A stretch of 64,000 nucleotides of DNA from Moritella yayanosii (lineage in GTDB: Bacteria > Pseudomonadota > Gammaproteobacteria > Enterobacterales > Moritellaceae): the NCBI RefSeq assembly GCF_900465055.1, contig NZ_LS483250.1, positions 868,001-932,000 on the forward strand, read 5' to 3'. The translations under genes were made by a program, and so were the position numbers. Below, one piece after another: positions 1 through 8,823 of the stretch (within the stretch, counting starts at the first letter, position 1; each line of letters starts with the position of its first letter). The notes below the pieces were generated by a model. It had not been told where the DNA came from, searched no databases, and worked only from the letters and a program-made list of their open reading frames with translations.

Positions 1-2298
1 AAAAGAGGCCCCCTTGCGATAGGTAACTTTCCGGTAGGTACGGGTCCGATGCGGGTTATACCAATCGAATCTGCGATTTCAGGTGAAACTAAACGTGTAT
101 CGAATGATGAAATATCTAAATACTTAAATGATAACGATCGATTCTCGGTATCAGACTGTTCTTGCCGTACTGCCAGAGAGGCAATGGGAGAAGGCTGTGG
201 TCACCTTAAAGAGGACATGTGTATTCAATTAGGCAACGCCGCTGAATATTATATTCGTACTGGCCGTGGTCGTGAAATCACCCGTGAAGAAGCATTTGAA
301 ATCATTCATAAAGCCGAAGATAACGGTTTAATGCATAACATGCCAAATGTAGACGGACCAGGGCACACACACGCGATATGTAACTGTTGCGGTTGTGGTT
401 GCCTTGCTTTAAGAAACGCCAACATGTTGATGAACCACGATTTCGTGCGTTCTAACTATACCGTAAAAGTAGATGCAGATAAGTGTGTTGCTTGTGGCGA
501 ATGTGTTGAAGTATGCCCGACGAATGCATTGAAACTAGGACAAAAACTGTGCAAGAATACGCCTATTCCTAAGGTTGAACGTGAGCTTCCGTATAACACA
601 GAGTGGACGCCAGACCGATGGAATGAAGATTACCGTATCAACAGAGAAGTTGTTATGGCAGAGGGTACTGCACCTTGTAAAGCGGGCTGCCCTGCGCATA
701 TCGGTGTTCAAGGTTATATCAAGTTGGCATCGCAAGGTAAATATGCTGAAGCACTCCAACTGATTAAGCTGGAAAATCCGTTCCCTGCTGTGTGCGGACG
801 TATTTGTCCAAAATTCTGTGAAGATGATTGTACCCGTTGTGATATAGATGGTGCGGTTGCTGTTGATGATATTAAGAAATTCATTGCACAGCAGGATATG
901 AACGCTGACACCCGTTATGTTCCAACGATTAAACATGACTACGATAAGAAAATAGCCGTTATCGGTGCTGGTCCTGCTGGTCTATCTTGTGCTTACTATT
1001 TGGCTGTGCAAGGTTACAAAGTTACTGTGTTTGAAAAACAAAAAGCACTGGGCGGCATGTTAACACTGGGTATTCCTTCTTATCGTCTTGAAAAAGATGT
1101 GATCAATGCTGAAATCGATGTGTTGAAAGACTTGGGTATTGAATTTAAAACGGGCGTTGAAATTGGTAAAGATATCAGCCTTAGTGATCTTAGAACACAG
1201 GATTACAAAGCGTTCTACATAGCGATTGGTGCTCAGGCAGGTCGTTCGCTAGGACTTGAAGGTGAAGATGCTGAAGGCGTTATCACCGGTGTTGAGTTCT
1301 TACGTCATGTTAATTTAGGCGATCATTCGAAATTTGAAGGTAACGTGATTGTTATCGGTGGTGGTAATGTTGCGATTGACGTAGCAAGAACCGCAACCCG
1401 AGTTGGCGCTGCACAAGTGGATATGTTCTGTCTTGAAAGCCGCGAAAAAATGCCTGCACACGCAGAGGAAGTTCAAGAAGCGTTAGATGAAGACATTAAC
1501 GTCAACAATTCTTGGGGTCCAAAACGTATCGTTGCTGAACACGGCAAAGTCGTTGGTGTAGAATTCAGAAAATGTATTTCTGTATTTGACGCTGATGGCA
1601 AATTTAATCCAAGTTATGACGAGAATGATACTAAGATTGTTCCTGCTGATCATGTACTTCTTTCTGTGGGCCAAGCGATGGATTGGGGCAGTATTCTTGC
1701 AGACAGTAAAGTTGTATTGAATCCGAACCAGACTATTCAAGCGGATGTTGATACCTTCCAAACTGGTGAACCAGATATTTTCGCCGGTGGTGATGCATTA
1801 ACAGGTCCTCGCTTTGCCATTGACGCGATTGCACACGGTAAAGAAGGGTCTATCTCTATTCATCGTTTTGTTCAACATGGTCAAAGTTTGGTGTTCGGTC
1901 GCCTAAAACGTGATTACCGTGCATTTGATAAGGCTAATGTTAATCTTGCTGGTTTTGATACTGCGCCAAGACAACAAACTGCGCATGTAGATGGTAAAAA
2001 ATCGAAAGAAACTTTCAAGGATCTTCGTGAAACATTTACTGAAGAGCAAGTGAAGAAAGAGTCGGCACGTTGCCTAGGCTGTGGTGTGGTCATTGCAGAT
2101 GAATACACGTGTGTTGGTTGTGGTGCCTGTACGACCAAGTGTAAATTTGATGCTATAACCTTAACCAGAACCTACGATGCAGACGCGGTAGAGTTTAAAG
2201 ACCTGAAATCTACGGTTATTAAACACGCGCTAAAACGTAAGGTGCGAGTTGCGGTCAATAAACCAATTAAAAAGATTAAAGCAATTTTTTCGAAGTAA
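1..2298 (+). CDS. Multi-[4Fe-4S] FAD/NAD(P) oxidoreductase, GltD-like (5' partial)
   Basis: The reading frame is open from base 1, so the gene starts before the window; the ATG at 49 is only the first internal Met. Counting from that Met, a Cys-rich N-terminal region carries CSCR (37-40) and CNCCGCGC (111-118). It is followed by a ferredoxin motif CVACGECVEVCP (146-157), a GltD-type Cys-rich linker (about 210-264), an FAD Rossmann motif GAGPAGLSC (306-314), an NAD(P) motif GGGNVAID, and a second C-terminal ferredoxin motif CVGCGACTTKC. The core belongs to the glutamate synthase small-chain/dihydropyrimidine dehydrogenase superfamily, which moves electrons between NAD(P)H, flavin and Fe-S clusters. 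The physiological substrate cannot be read from sequence. No GltB partner is visible, so glutamate synthase itself is unlikely. Confidence 0.85.
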   Translation, partial: KRGPLAIGNFPVGTGPMRVIPIESAISGETKRVSNDEISKYLNDNDRFSVSDCSCRTAREAMGEGCGHLKEDMCIQLGNAAEYYIRTGRGREITREEAFEIIHKAEDNGLMHNMPNVDGPGHTHAICNCCGCGCLALRNANMLMNHDFVRSNYTVKVDADKCVACGECVEVCPTNALKLGQKLCKNTPIPKVERELPYNTEWTPDRWNEDYRINREVVMAEGTAPCKAGCPAHIGVQGYIKLASQGKYAEALQLIKLENPFPAVCGRICPKFCEDDCTRCDIDGAVAVDDIKKFIAQQDMNADTRYVPTIKHDYDKKIAVIGAGPAGLSCAYYLAVQGYKVTVFEKQKALGGMLTLGIPSYRLEKDVINAEIDVLKDLGIEFKTGVEIGKDISLSDLRTQDYKAFYIAIGAQAGRSLGLEGEDAEGVITGVEFLRHVNLGDHSKFEGNVIVIGGGNVAIDVARTATRVGAAQVDMFCLESREKMPAHAEEVQEALDEDINVNNSWGPKRIVAEHGKVVGVEFRKCISVFDADGKFNPSYDENDTKIVPADHVLLSVGQAMDWGSILADSKVVLNPNQTIQADVDTFQTGEPDIFAGGDALTGPRFAIDAIAHGKEGSISIHRFVQHGQSLVFGRLKRDYRAFDKANVNLAGFDTAPRQQTAHVDGKKSKETFKDLRETFTEEQVKKESARCLGCGVVIADEYTCVGCGACTTKCKFDAITLTRTYDADAVEFKDLKSTVIKHALKRKVRVAVNKPIKKIKAIFSK

Positions 2299-2322
2299 CT
2301 AATAAAATTATTAATCTATAAA

Positions 2323-2352
2323 AAGGGCAGTTAGTTCACACTAACCGCCCTT
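2323..2352. terminator. Intrinsic terminator between convergent genes
   Basis: A 13-bp stem with a single mismatch (2323-2335 with 2340-2352) and a 4-nt loop lies between two convergent genes. The run of A before the stem gives a good U-tract for transcripts of the - strand gene. The + strand side has only a weak T-tract. It probably works in both directions, better for the - strand. Confidence 0.75.
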
Positions 2353-2442
2353 ATCTCTATCATAACTCTAATGTTTTGCTAGTGCATGTGATGTTTAATC
2401 ACCTAAACATTAACAACACTAACAACACTTGATTTAAAAGAA

Positions 2443-4059
2443 CTAAGCCTCTTTTTCAAGCATAGAAAGTGCCATTGCTTCCGCCACTTTAATACCATCA
2501 ATACCAGCCGATAAAATGCCACCAGCATAACCAGCACCTTCACCGGCAGGGTATAAACCTTTCGTGCTGATACTTTGGAAATCACGACCACGTTTAATGC
2601 ATACCGGTGATGATGTACGCGTTTCAACACCCGTTAGTGTTGCATCTTTGGCAGAAAAACCTTTAATTTTCTTTTCAAAAGCCGGTATCGCTTCACGGAT
2701 AGCGGCAATCGCAAAAGGAGGAAGCGCTTTACTTAAGTCCGTGAACTTAAGTCCAGGCTTGTATGATGGAACAACATCACCAAATTCACCTTCGCCACGA
2801 CCAGTAAGGAAGTCACCTACCGTTTGTCCAGGTGCATCGTAGTTGCTGCCACCAAGAACAAAAGCCTTCTGTTCCCATTTACGTTGTAAATCAATACCCG
2901 CTAATGGGTTACCGGGAAAATCTTCAGGCGTAATACCAACAACAATAGCGCTGTTCGCATTCATTTCTTTACGCGAGTATTGGCTCATGCCATTTGTGAC
3001 CAAACAACCTTCTTCTGACGTTGCAGCAACAACAGTACCACCGGGACACATACAGAAACTATAGACCGAACGGCCATTCTTACAATGATGAACGAGTTTA
3101 TAATCTGCTGAGCCTAACAGTGGATTACCGGCATTTTTACCAAAACGGGCGTCATCAATGGCTGATTGTTTGTGTTCAATACGGAAACCAATGGAGAACG
3201 GTTTTGCTTCTAAATAAACACCGCGTTTTTGAAGCATCTCAAATGTATCACGTGCGCTATGACCGATAGCTAAAGAAACATGATTTGTTTCAATAATCTC
3301 GCCACCAGCAAGCTCAACACCGGTAACTTGATCATTTTCAATTAAAATATCATCGACACGGGCACTAAAACGAATTTCACCGCCAAGCGCAATGATATCT
3401 TTACGCATACGCTCAATCATAGTGACCAGCTTAAATGTGCCAATATGTGGCTTACTTAAGAACATGATCTCTTCAGGTGCGCCCGCTTTAACAAATTCAG
3501 TTAAAATCTTACGCGCATAAAATTTTGGATCTTTTACTTGGCTATACAATTTACCGTCAGAGAAAGTACCCGCGCCACCTTCACCGAATTGAACATTTGA
3601 TTCTGGATTTAAAATACGTTTACGCCAAAATCCGAATGTATCTTTTGTTCTTTCACGCACTTCTTTACCACGTTCGAGTACAATCGGTTTTAATCCCATT
3701 TGCGCAAGAATAAGTGCTGTAAATAAACCACATGGACCAAAACCTATCACAATAGGACGCTGCTCTAGTTCTTCTGTTTTTTCAGCAACAAATTTGTATT
3801 CCATATCAGGCGTCATTCGAACATGTTGATCTTTTTCAAACTTAGCCAGAAGCGTCTGCTCATCTACGCTATCAGCCAACGTAATATCTAATGTATACAT
3901 TAAGATAATAACATCACGTTTACGTGCATCATAACCACGACGAAAAACAGTATATTCACTCAATTGCTTAGGCTGCAGTGACAATCTCTGTAAAATATAT
4001 TCATTAATAGCTTGATCATCATGATCTAGCGGAAGTTTTACATCGGTTAAACGTAACAT
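2443..4059 (-). CDS. FAD-dependent dehydrogenase, COG2509 family
   Basis: This 538-residue protein has an N-terminal region of about 95 residues that precedes the flavin fold. A dinucleotide-binding motif (GFGPCGLFTA) follows at about residue 105. Further on are FGEGGAGTFSDGKL, GHSARDTF and the C-terminal YPAGEGAGYAGGI motif that contacts FAD in this family. These match COG2509, conserved bacterial flavoproteins of unknown reaction often annotated as NAD(P)/FAD-dependent oxidoreductases. No membrane segment or signal peptide is seen, so it should be cytoplasmic. It is transcribed alone, divergently from the ferredoxin gene. Family assignment is firm; substrate is unknown. Confidence 0.85.
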   Translation of the reverse strand: MLRLTDVKLPLDHDDQAINEYILQRLSLQPKQLSEYTVFRRGYDARKRDVIILMYTLDITLADSVDEQTLLAKFEKDQHVRMTPDMEYKFVAEKTEELEQRPIVIGFGPCGLFTALILAQMGLKPIVLERGKEVRERTKDTFGFWRKRILNPESNVQFGEGGAGTFSDGKLYSQVKDPKFYARKILTEFVKAGAPEEIMFLSKPHIGTFKLVTMIERMRKDIIALGGEIRFSARVDDILIENDQVTGVELAGGEIIETNHVSLAIGHSARDTFEMLQKRGVYLEAKPFSIGFRIEHKQSAIDDARFGKNAGNPLLGSADYKLVHHCKNGRSVYSFCMCPGGTVVAATSEEGCLVTNGMSQYSRKEMNANSAIVVGITPEDFPGNPLAGIDLQRKWEQKAFVLGGSNYDAPGQTVGDFLTGRGEGEFGDVVPSYKPGLKFTDLSKALPPFAIAAIREAIPAFEKKIKGFSAKDATLTGVETRTSSPVCIKRGRDFQSISTKGLYPAGEGAGYAGGILSAGIDGIKVAEAMALSMLEKEA

Positions 4060-4222
4060 ATAAAATTATCCAAATATCAAAGAGCATCGCGCTGTCAGAG
4101 CACAAGCCAGAAAACTAAAATCTTAGGGCGACTATTTTACGTTATTATGAAGAGATATGCATTTTATTATTTGAAACCAGGTTGTTTTTCATGCCTCTTT
4201 TTCAATCTACATAGGATGTTAA

Positions 4223-4250
4223 TTGCTTTTAGGTCGTGCTTACGTATAAT
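4223..4250 (+). promoter_or_regulatory. Sigma-70-type promoter of fdxA
   Basis: TTGCTT (4223-4228), a 16-bp spacer and a perfect TATAAT (4245-4250) lie 33 bp before the ferredoxin start codon. They predict a short 5' UTR beginning near 4257. Confidence 0.6.
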
Positions 4251-4282
4251 GCCTGCACTTTGGAAATTGAGGAACAAGCATC

Positions 4283-4606
4283 ATGGCTTTTGTCGTAACC
4301 GAAAACTGTATAAAATGTAAACATGGTGATTGCGTCCCTGTATGCCCTGCCGATGCCTTTCATGAAGGACCAAACTTCCTCGTCATAAATCCAATAGCCT
4401 GTATTGATTGTGGACTTTGCGTGCCAGAATGTCCTGTCGATGCCATTTACCAAGAAGATGAAGTGCCTGAAGATCAACAAGTATTTATTAAAATAAATAC
4501 AGAGCTCTCTGAACTATGGCCTGTTATTACCGATAAATGCGAGCCACCAGCAGATGCAGACGACTGGGATGGTGTAGAAAATAAACTGTCTTTATTAGAA
4601 CGTTAG
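4283..4606 (+). CDS. fdxA: Seven-iron ferredoxin FdxA
   Basis: The 107-residue protein begins with the Cys pattern of 7Fe ferredoxins. C9, C17 and C21 in the first motif suit a [3Fe-4S] cluster, and CIDCGLCVPECP in the second suits a [4Fe-4S] cluster; each motif lends a Cys to the other cluster. The acidic C-terminal tail, rich in Pro, Asp and Glu, is typical of the FdxA family, and the length matches (106-108 residues). It is a soluble cytoplasmic electron carrier. A GAGGA ribosome site precedes the ATG. It stands alone with its own promoter, divergent from the COG2509 flavoprotein; its redox partner cannot be deduced. Confidence 0.93.
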   Translation: MAFVVTENCIKCKHGDCVPVCPADAFHEGPNFLVINPIACIDCGLCVPECPVDAIYQEDEVPEDQQVFIKINTELSELWPVITDKCEPPADADDWDGVENKLSLLER

Positions 4607-4832
4607 TCCTCACTATCCTCATATTAAACCGTTTGTATTAATGACCAATTCTCCAAAGTGGAGAGTTCAGTATTCCCCCAAATGAACGCCCACTTAATAA
4701 CCTGCGAGTTCACCGTCTTTAATTATGAATATGTTAGCCTCGACTCTCCCTCTCGTTAAATAAATTCACATCTAGACTTAAAAAATTAACTATTATTTAG
4801 TTCTGCTTTAAAAGTAACCTAAGGATAGACGG

Positions 4833-6278
4833 ATGTGTAATGATAAAATTTCAATAACGAGCGTTATCATTAAGATAATGTCGATTGTCTTATTAATTAT
4901 CATCTCCCCTACTCACACCTATGCAAACGCTAGCCTACATCTAGATAAAGTACAGCTATACGACGAGCTAAAAAGCACGAATAAAGATAAGCGGCTGTTT
5001 TTTGAACATAGCAGACTCAATCTTTCAGGTCTTACGTTATTGAGTTTATTAGCTGACCTAGGCACTAGAGAACACCCGATACTTACTCAGGATGAAATGG
5101 CAAACATTGACGCAACAGATAAAGTGCTTACCCTACAGCTTTATCACATAGCTTCGCAATCATATGGCAATCAATTAAAGTCTGCTGCAAATAACCCTAA
5201 TGATTTTAGAACTGCGCTTATTAACGATACCCTTCCTGCCTATATAGACTCTGCAATGCCGCAATTTAACGCTGTTATTCGCTTAAGGCAGGCGATTAAC
5301 AAATATAAGGGCATGAAGAATATTGCCTGGCCAGAGCTTACAGACTCGTTTAATCCACAGCTAGGCCAAGGTCATGCAGAAGTTAAGGTACTTAGAAAAA
5401 AATTAATTACCTTCAATGATTTGCAAACGGCGTCTACATCCAAACACAGATTGCACATATTCGACCAAAGTATCATTAACGGTTTAAAGCATTTTCAACG
5501 TCGCAATGGTTTAAAATCGACAGGTAGGCTCAACGCCACGACAAAAAATGCATTAAATCAAAATATAGACTCTCGCATAAACAAACTTCAAATTAATTTG
5601 TGGCGATGGCTTTCTTTACCCCGTATCCCGCCAACAACATATATCATGGTAAATATTCCTGCGTTTAATTTAAAGCTTATAGATAAGGGAGAGGCGCTGA
5701 TAGAAATGAAAGTCATTGTCGGCAAGCCCAGTAATCAAACGCCCATCATGATCACCGCAGTTAACTCAGTTACCCTCAATCCTACGTGGACACCTACTCG
5801 TAATATTATTAACAATGATCTGCTGCCGTTACATAACCAAAATCAAACTGCTTTAAACAGTCTTAATTTTTATCTAGCCAAAGGTTACGGTGCAAATACG
5901 TTATACCGAGAGGTACCACCCAATCTGCAAGAGATGTTAAAGCAATACCGTTTAGTCCAGCGACCTGGGAGCAACAATGCATTAGGTAACGTCCGTTTCA
6001 ATATTAAAAATAACAAGGCTATATTTTTACATGACACGCCGACTAAATATCTGTTTAAACATCGAAATAGAGCATTGAGTCACGGTTGCATTCGTCTAGA
6101 AAAGTCTGCCGATTTACTCACCATCTTGGGTATCAATCGGCGCAAACATAACTCAGGAACAAAACACCTGAGACTGCAACAATCATTGCCCGTTTTTATC
6201 ACTTATCAAACAGCTTGGATTGATAACTTAGGGGAAATCAATTGGCGTAACGACTTATATAATAAAGATAAACAATAG
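4833..6278 (+). CDS. L,D-transpeptidase, YcbB-like, with peptidoglycan-binding domain
   Basis: This 481-residue protein has an N-terminal signal peptide or anchor (hydrophobic segment about 12-28, then THTYANA). The middle region carries a peptidoglycan-binding-type repeat (FDQSIINGLKHFQRRNGL). The C-terminal YkuD catalytic domain has HDTPTKYLF and the active-site motif SHGCIRL with nucleophile Cys419. YcbB-type enzymes make 3-3 crosslinks in the periplasm or attach proteins to peptidoglycan. An AAGGA site 7 nt upstream supports this start. It stands just before the Tad pilus locus but is separated from it by 170 bp. A paralogue lies at 44878-46191. Confidence 0.88.
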   Translation: MCNDKISITSVIIKIMSIVLLIIISPTHTYANASLHLDKVQLYDELKSTNKDKRLFFEHSRLNLSGLTLLSLLADLGTREHPILTQDEMANIDATDKVLTLQLYHIASQSYGNQLKSAANNPNDFRTALINDTLPAYIDSAMPQFNAVIRLRQAINKYKGMKNIAWPELTDSFNPQLGQGHAEVKVLRKKLITFNDLQTASTSKHRLHIFDQSIINGLKHFQRRNGLKSTGRLNATTKNALNQNIDSRINKLQINLWRWLSLPRIPPTTYIMVNIPAFNLKLIDKGEALIEMKVIVGKPSNQTPIMITAVNSVTLNPTWTPTRNIINNDLLPLHNQNQTALNSLNFYLAKGYGANTLYREVPPNLQEMLKQYRLVQRPGSNNALGNVRFNIKNNKAIFLHDTPTKYLFKHRNRALSHGCIRLEKSADLLTILGINRRKHNSGTKHLRLQQSLPVFITYQTAWIDNLGEINWRNDLYNKDKQ

Positions 6279-6350
6279 AAAGAAAGCACGTTTTATAAAT
6301 ATACGCAAGAAATATTAGCCAATAATCAGTTAGTGCTCTAGTTTTATCTA

Positions 6351-6367
6351 TATGCTTCTCAAGCATA
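6351..6367. promoter_or_regulatory. Small hairpin in the leader region of the Tad locus
   Basis: TATGCTT and AAGCATA form a perfect 7-bp stem with a 3-nt loop in the AT-rich gap before the pilin gene. There is no T-tract, so it is not a convincing terminator. It could be an operator or an mRNA structure; function unknown. Confidence 0.3.
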
Positions 6368-6448
6368 GGGTGTAAAGAAGTAAAGATAATAATATCAATG
6401 CGTTAATCTATATTTGTGAATTAAAAGCAATATTGTTGGAGTAATAAA

Positions 6449-6646
6449 ATGAATAAATTATCAATATTTATCCAAGATTTTATAGAAGATGAAAGTGGCC
6501 TTACTGCGGTGGAGTATGCCATTGCCGGTGGATTAGTTGTTGGCGGAATGGTGGTAGCGTTTGGTAATCTTGGTACGGCAGCAACTAACCAAATAAGCTC
6601 TCTATGTACAGCTGTCGATGCAACTGCAACTTGTACTACTTCATAA
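6449..6646 (+). CDS. flp: Flp-type major pilin of the Tad pilus
   Basis: The protein has 65 residues: a short leader, then DESGLTAVEYAIAGGLVVGG, which matches the Flp/Fap prepilin signature. Cleavage by the TadV peptidase is expected after Gly17, leaving the usual small mature pilin with Glu at position +5 of the hydrophobic helix. The C-terminal tail contains two Cys (in SSLCTAVDATATC) that could form a disulfide, which many Flp pilins lack. A GGAG site precedes the ATG. It is the first gene of the locus, as expected for the most abundant subunit. Confidence 0.92.
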   Translation: MNKLSIFIQDFIEDESGLTAVEYAIAGGLVVGGMVVAFGNLGTAATNQISSLCTAVDATATCTTS

Positions 6647-6723
6647 CTGCGGTTAAAAATGCCGTTGCTGGTGGCATACGTTGACTCGCCTAGGTACGCC
6701 CAAACTGGTCAAATAGGTGGTTT

Positions 6724-7377
6724 ATGCAACAGCAACTTGCGCTAATGCAGCGGTTGCTGGATAGCCCCCAGAAAATGGTATTTAATATGACTCAATATGC
6801 GTTGTTAATCACAGTGACAATATCATTTATTATGCTCACTGTAGCATTATACTTTGATCTTCGTTATCAACGCATTCCTAACCTGTTATGCCTATTAACT
6901 CTACTATTCGGTATAACAATTAACAGCTATTTTTATGGTTGGGATGGTCTACTTGAAGCATTATCTGGAGCTGCCCTTGCCATCTTATTGTTAATTCCGG
7001 TTTATTATTTCAAAATGCTAGGTGCCGGAGACGTAAAATTAATGATTGGTATTGGCGCGTTGGCAGGTCCCTTAGTCCTTACTTGGTCGATTGCTTACGG
7101 CGTTATCTTTGGCGCATTTACCAGTATGTTAATTGCCACCAAAGCGGTAGGTTGGCGAGGTCTAAAAACAATGATTTCTCGTTATATCGATTGCTTATAT
7201 TTACGTACATATTTTAAACCAGAAAAAGGGGATGCAGGAGGAGTTAATGTGCCCTACGCACCCGCATTGATGCTTGGTTGGATGTTAGCAACTTATATGA
7301 ATCACGACATTTACGCTTTGATGTGGACGATAGAAATAGTGCTAGAGGAAATAGGTACAAGTTTTAGTCTCATATAG
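6724..7377 (+). CDS. tadV: TadV/CpaA prepilin peptidase (A24 family)
   Basis: This 217-residue integral membrane protein has about six hydrophobic segments. It carries the two aspartates of A24 aspartyl peptidases: one in YFDLRYQRIPN near the first segment, and one in GAGDVKLM (the GxGD motif). TadV/CpaA removes the leader from Flp pilin and the TadE/TadF pseudopilins at the inner membrane. An AGGTGG site supports the start used, although internal Mets at 6775 and 6787 would remove a poorly conserved hydrophilic extension. It follows the pilin by 77 bp. Confidence 0.9.
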   Translation: MQQQLALMQRLLDSPQKMVFNMTQYALLITVTISFIMLTVALYFDLRYQRIPNLLCLLTLLFGITINSYFYGWDGLLEALSGAALAILLLIPVYYFKMLGAGDVKLMIGIGALAGPLVLTWSIAYGVIFGAFTSMLIATKAVGWRGLKTMISRYIDCLYLRTYFKPEKGDAGGVNVPYAPALMLGWMLATYMNHDIYALMWTIEIVLEEIGTSFSLI

Positions 7378-7411
7378 CGCTCATATAAATCTCATATAAA
7401 TAAGAACGGGC

Positions 7412-8803
7412 ATGATTATGATGGATCAATCAATTAATGGACAGCAAGAAAATCACCCAGAACTATCCACTTATGACAATACTCCCTTACCTAGAATAAT
7501 ATTAGAACAAGAACAGACTAATCTTACTTATGAGCATCTTGCTAAACGCCCATCAACCATCGCGGAAACTGGCTTATCCGCTCAGTTACTAACAGAATTA
7601 TTAATTAAGCACATTCATGTTATGCACGTAGCAACGATACGGGAGCTGTCAGATGCGCTTGCCTTATCTGGAGGCATAATACAAATCCTTGTCGACTTAG
7701 CTAAAGAAGCTGCTTTAATAGAAAACAGACAAAGTTCCGCAAATGGTCAAATGCGTTACGCCTTATCGCACATTGGTGTTAATGAAGCAGAGAAAGCGTT
7801 AAAAACGAGTGGCTATAGCAGTGTTGCTCCGGTTCCATTAACCCAATACGTTGATATTGTACTGAAGCAAACCAGTCGAAATACGCAAATTACTAAACAA
7901 CGTATGGAAGCTAGATTTTCTGAGTTAATGTTTTCCGAAGCGTTAATCTCAGCCATTGGTCCGGCATTAAACTCCAACAAACCCATATTAATTTATGGCA
8001 TGCCCGGTGTTGGTAAAAGTTACCTCTGTCGTAACTTGAATTTATTATTCAGCGATGATGTGTTAATCCCTTCTGCAATCGAAATAAGCGGTAGTATAAT
8101 TCAAGTTTATGACCCTCAAATTCACATTATCAGTACAAAAGAAGATGAAACACCTGCTGACACATTGATTAGTCTTGATCAAGGCCATGACCCACGCTGG
8201 CGTTTATGTCAGCGCCCGTTAATCGTAACCGGCGGTGAACTTACCGAAGACATGTTAGAGGTCAATTATGATTCAACAAGCCGTACTTATAAAGCACCCA
8301 TACAGCTAAAAGCAAACAACGGTATCTTATTATTAGATGATCTAGGTCGTCAAAAAATGAGTCCGCTCGCATTATTTAATCGCTGGATCATTCCACTCGA
8401 AGAACGACGTGATTTTTTATTCTTGCCCAACGGTGTGCACTTTGAAATACCCTTCGAACTTATTTTATTATTCTCAACGAACTTGAATCCGGCAGAACTT
8501 GTTGATGAAGCGTTCTTACGCCGTTTAGGCTACAAAATTGAATTTCAGCCATTAGAAGTAGATAACTATAAAAAGCTTTGGTTTAGAGTTTGTGAAGATT
8601 TTAACTTAACATGTTCCGATGAAACGTTTAATTATCTTCTAAAAACATATCATAGTCGCACTAACAAACCTTTTCTGCCCTGCTATCCACGTGATCTACT
8701 CAGTATCATCAGTGATCAAGTTAAATTTAATGAACTCCAAAACCAAGTAGAGAACAACTTAATAGATATCGCATGGAAGCACTACTTTGTTAGTCCGAGC
8801 TAA
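7412..8803 (+). CDS. Tad-locus AAA+ ATPase with N-terminal winged-helix-like region
   Basis: In this 463-residue protein, residues of about 50-150 look like a winged-helix domain (ETGLSAQLLTELLIKHI, then RELSDAL). They end in a conserved-looking SVAPVPLTQY segment. The AAA+ part follows: Walker A GMPGVGKS (196-203), Walker B ILLLDD (305-310), sensor-1-like LLFSTN (352-357). It is soluble, with no membrane segment. I recall similar uncharacterised ATPases in tad loci of other bacteria, but they are not among the standard Tad components and no role is known to me. It sits between tadV and rcpC, so a part in pilus assembly or its control is inferred. Starts at 7412, 7418 and 7421 are all possible. 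Confidence 0.75.
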   Translation: MIMMDQSINGQQENHPELSTYDNTPLPRIILEQEQTNLTYEHLAKRPSTIAETGLSAQLLTELLIKHIHVMHVATIRELSDALALSGGIIQILVDLAKEAALIENRQSSANGQMRYALSHIGVNEAEKALKTSGYSSVAPVPLTQYVDIVLKQTSRNTQITKQRMEARFSELMFSEALISAIGPALNSNKPILIYGMPGVGKSYLCRNLNLLFSDDVLIPSAIEISGSIIQVYDPQIHIISTKEDETPADTLISLDQGHDPRWRLCQRPLIVTGGELTEDMLEVNYDSTSRTYKAPIQLKANNGILLLDDLGRQKMSPLALFNRWIIPLEERRDFLFLPNGVHFEIPFELILLFSTNLNPAELVDEAFLRRLGYKIEFQPLEVDNYKKLWFRVCEDFNLTCSDETFNYLLKTYHSRTNKPFLPCYPRDLLSIISDQVKFNELQNQVENNLIDIAWKHYFVSPS

Positions 8804-8823
8804 TAATATTAGAGGTAGATAAC

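Noticed and set aside
535-936. Open frames of 60-130 codons on the strand opposite the first oxidoreductase, and many others like them opposite hisD, cydB, the secretin and lolC.
   Set aside because: They lie wholly inside strongly supported genes, have no family motifs and no ribosome sites; they are shadow frames.
4620-4832. Possible small gene or RNA in the gap before the first L,D-transpeptidase.
   Set aside because: Only a 5-bp hairpin and no open frame with a ribosome site; nothing supportable.
6647-6723. Stem-loop between the pilin and tadV that could lower downstream expression.
   Set aside because: Only a 5-bp stem (ATGCC/GGCAT) was found, too weak to call.
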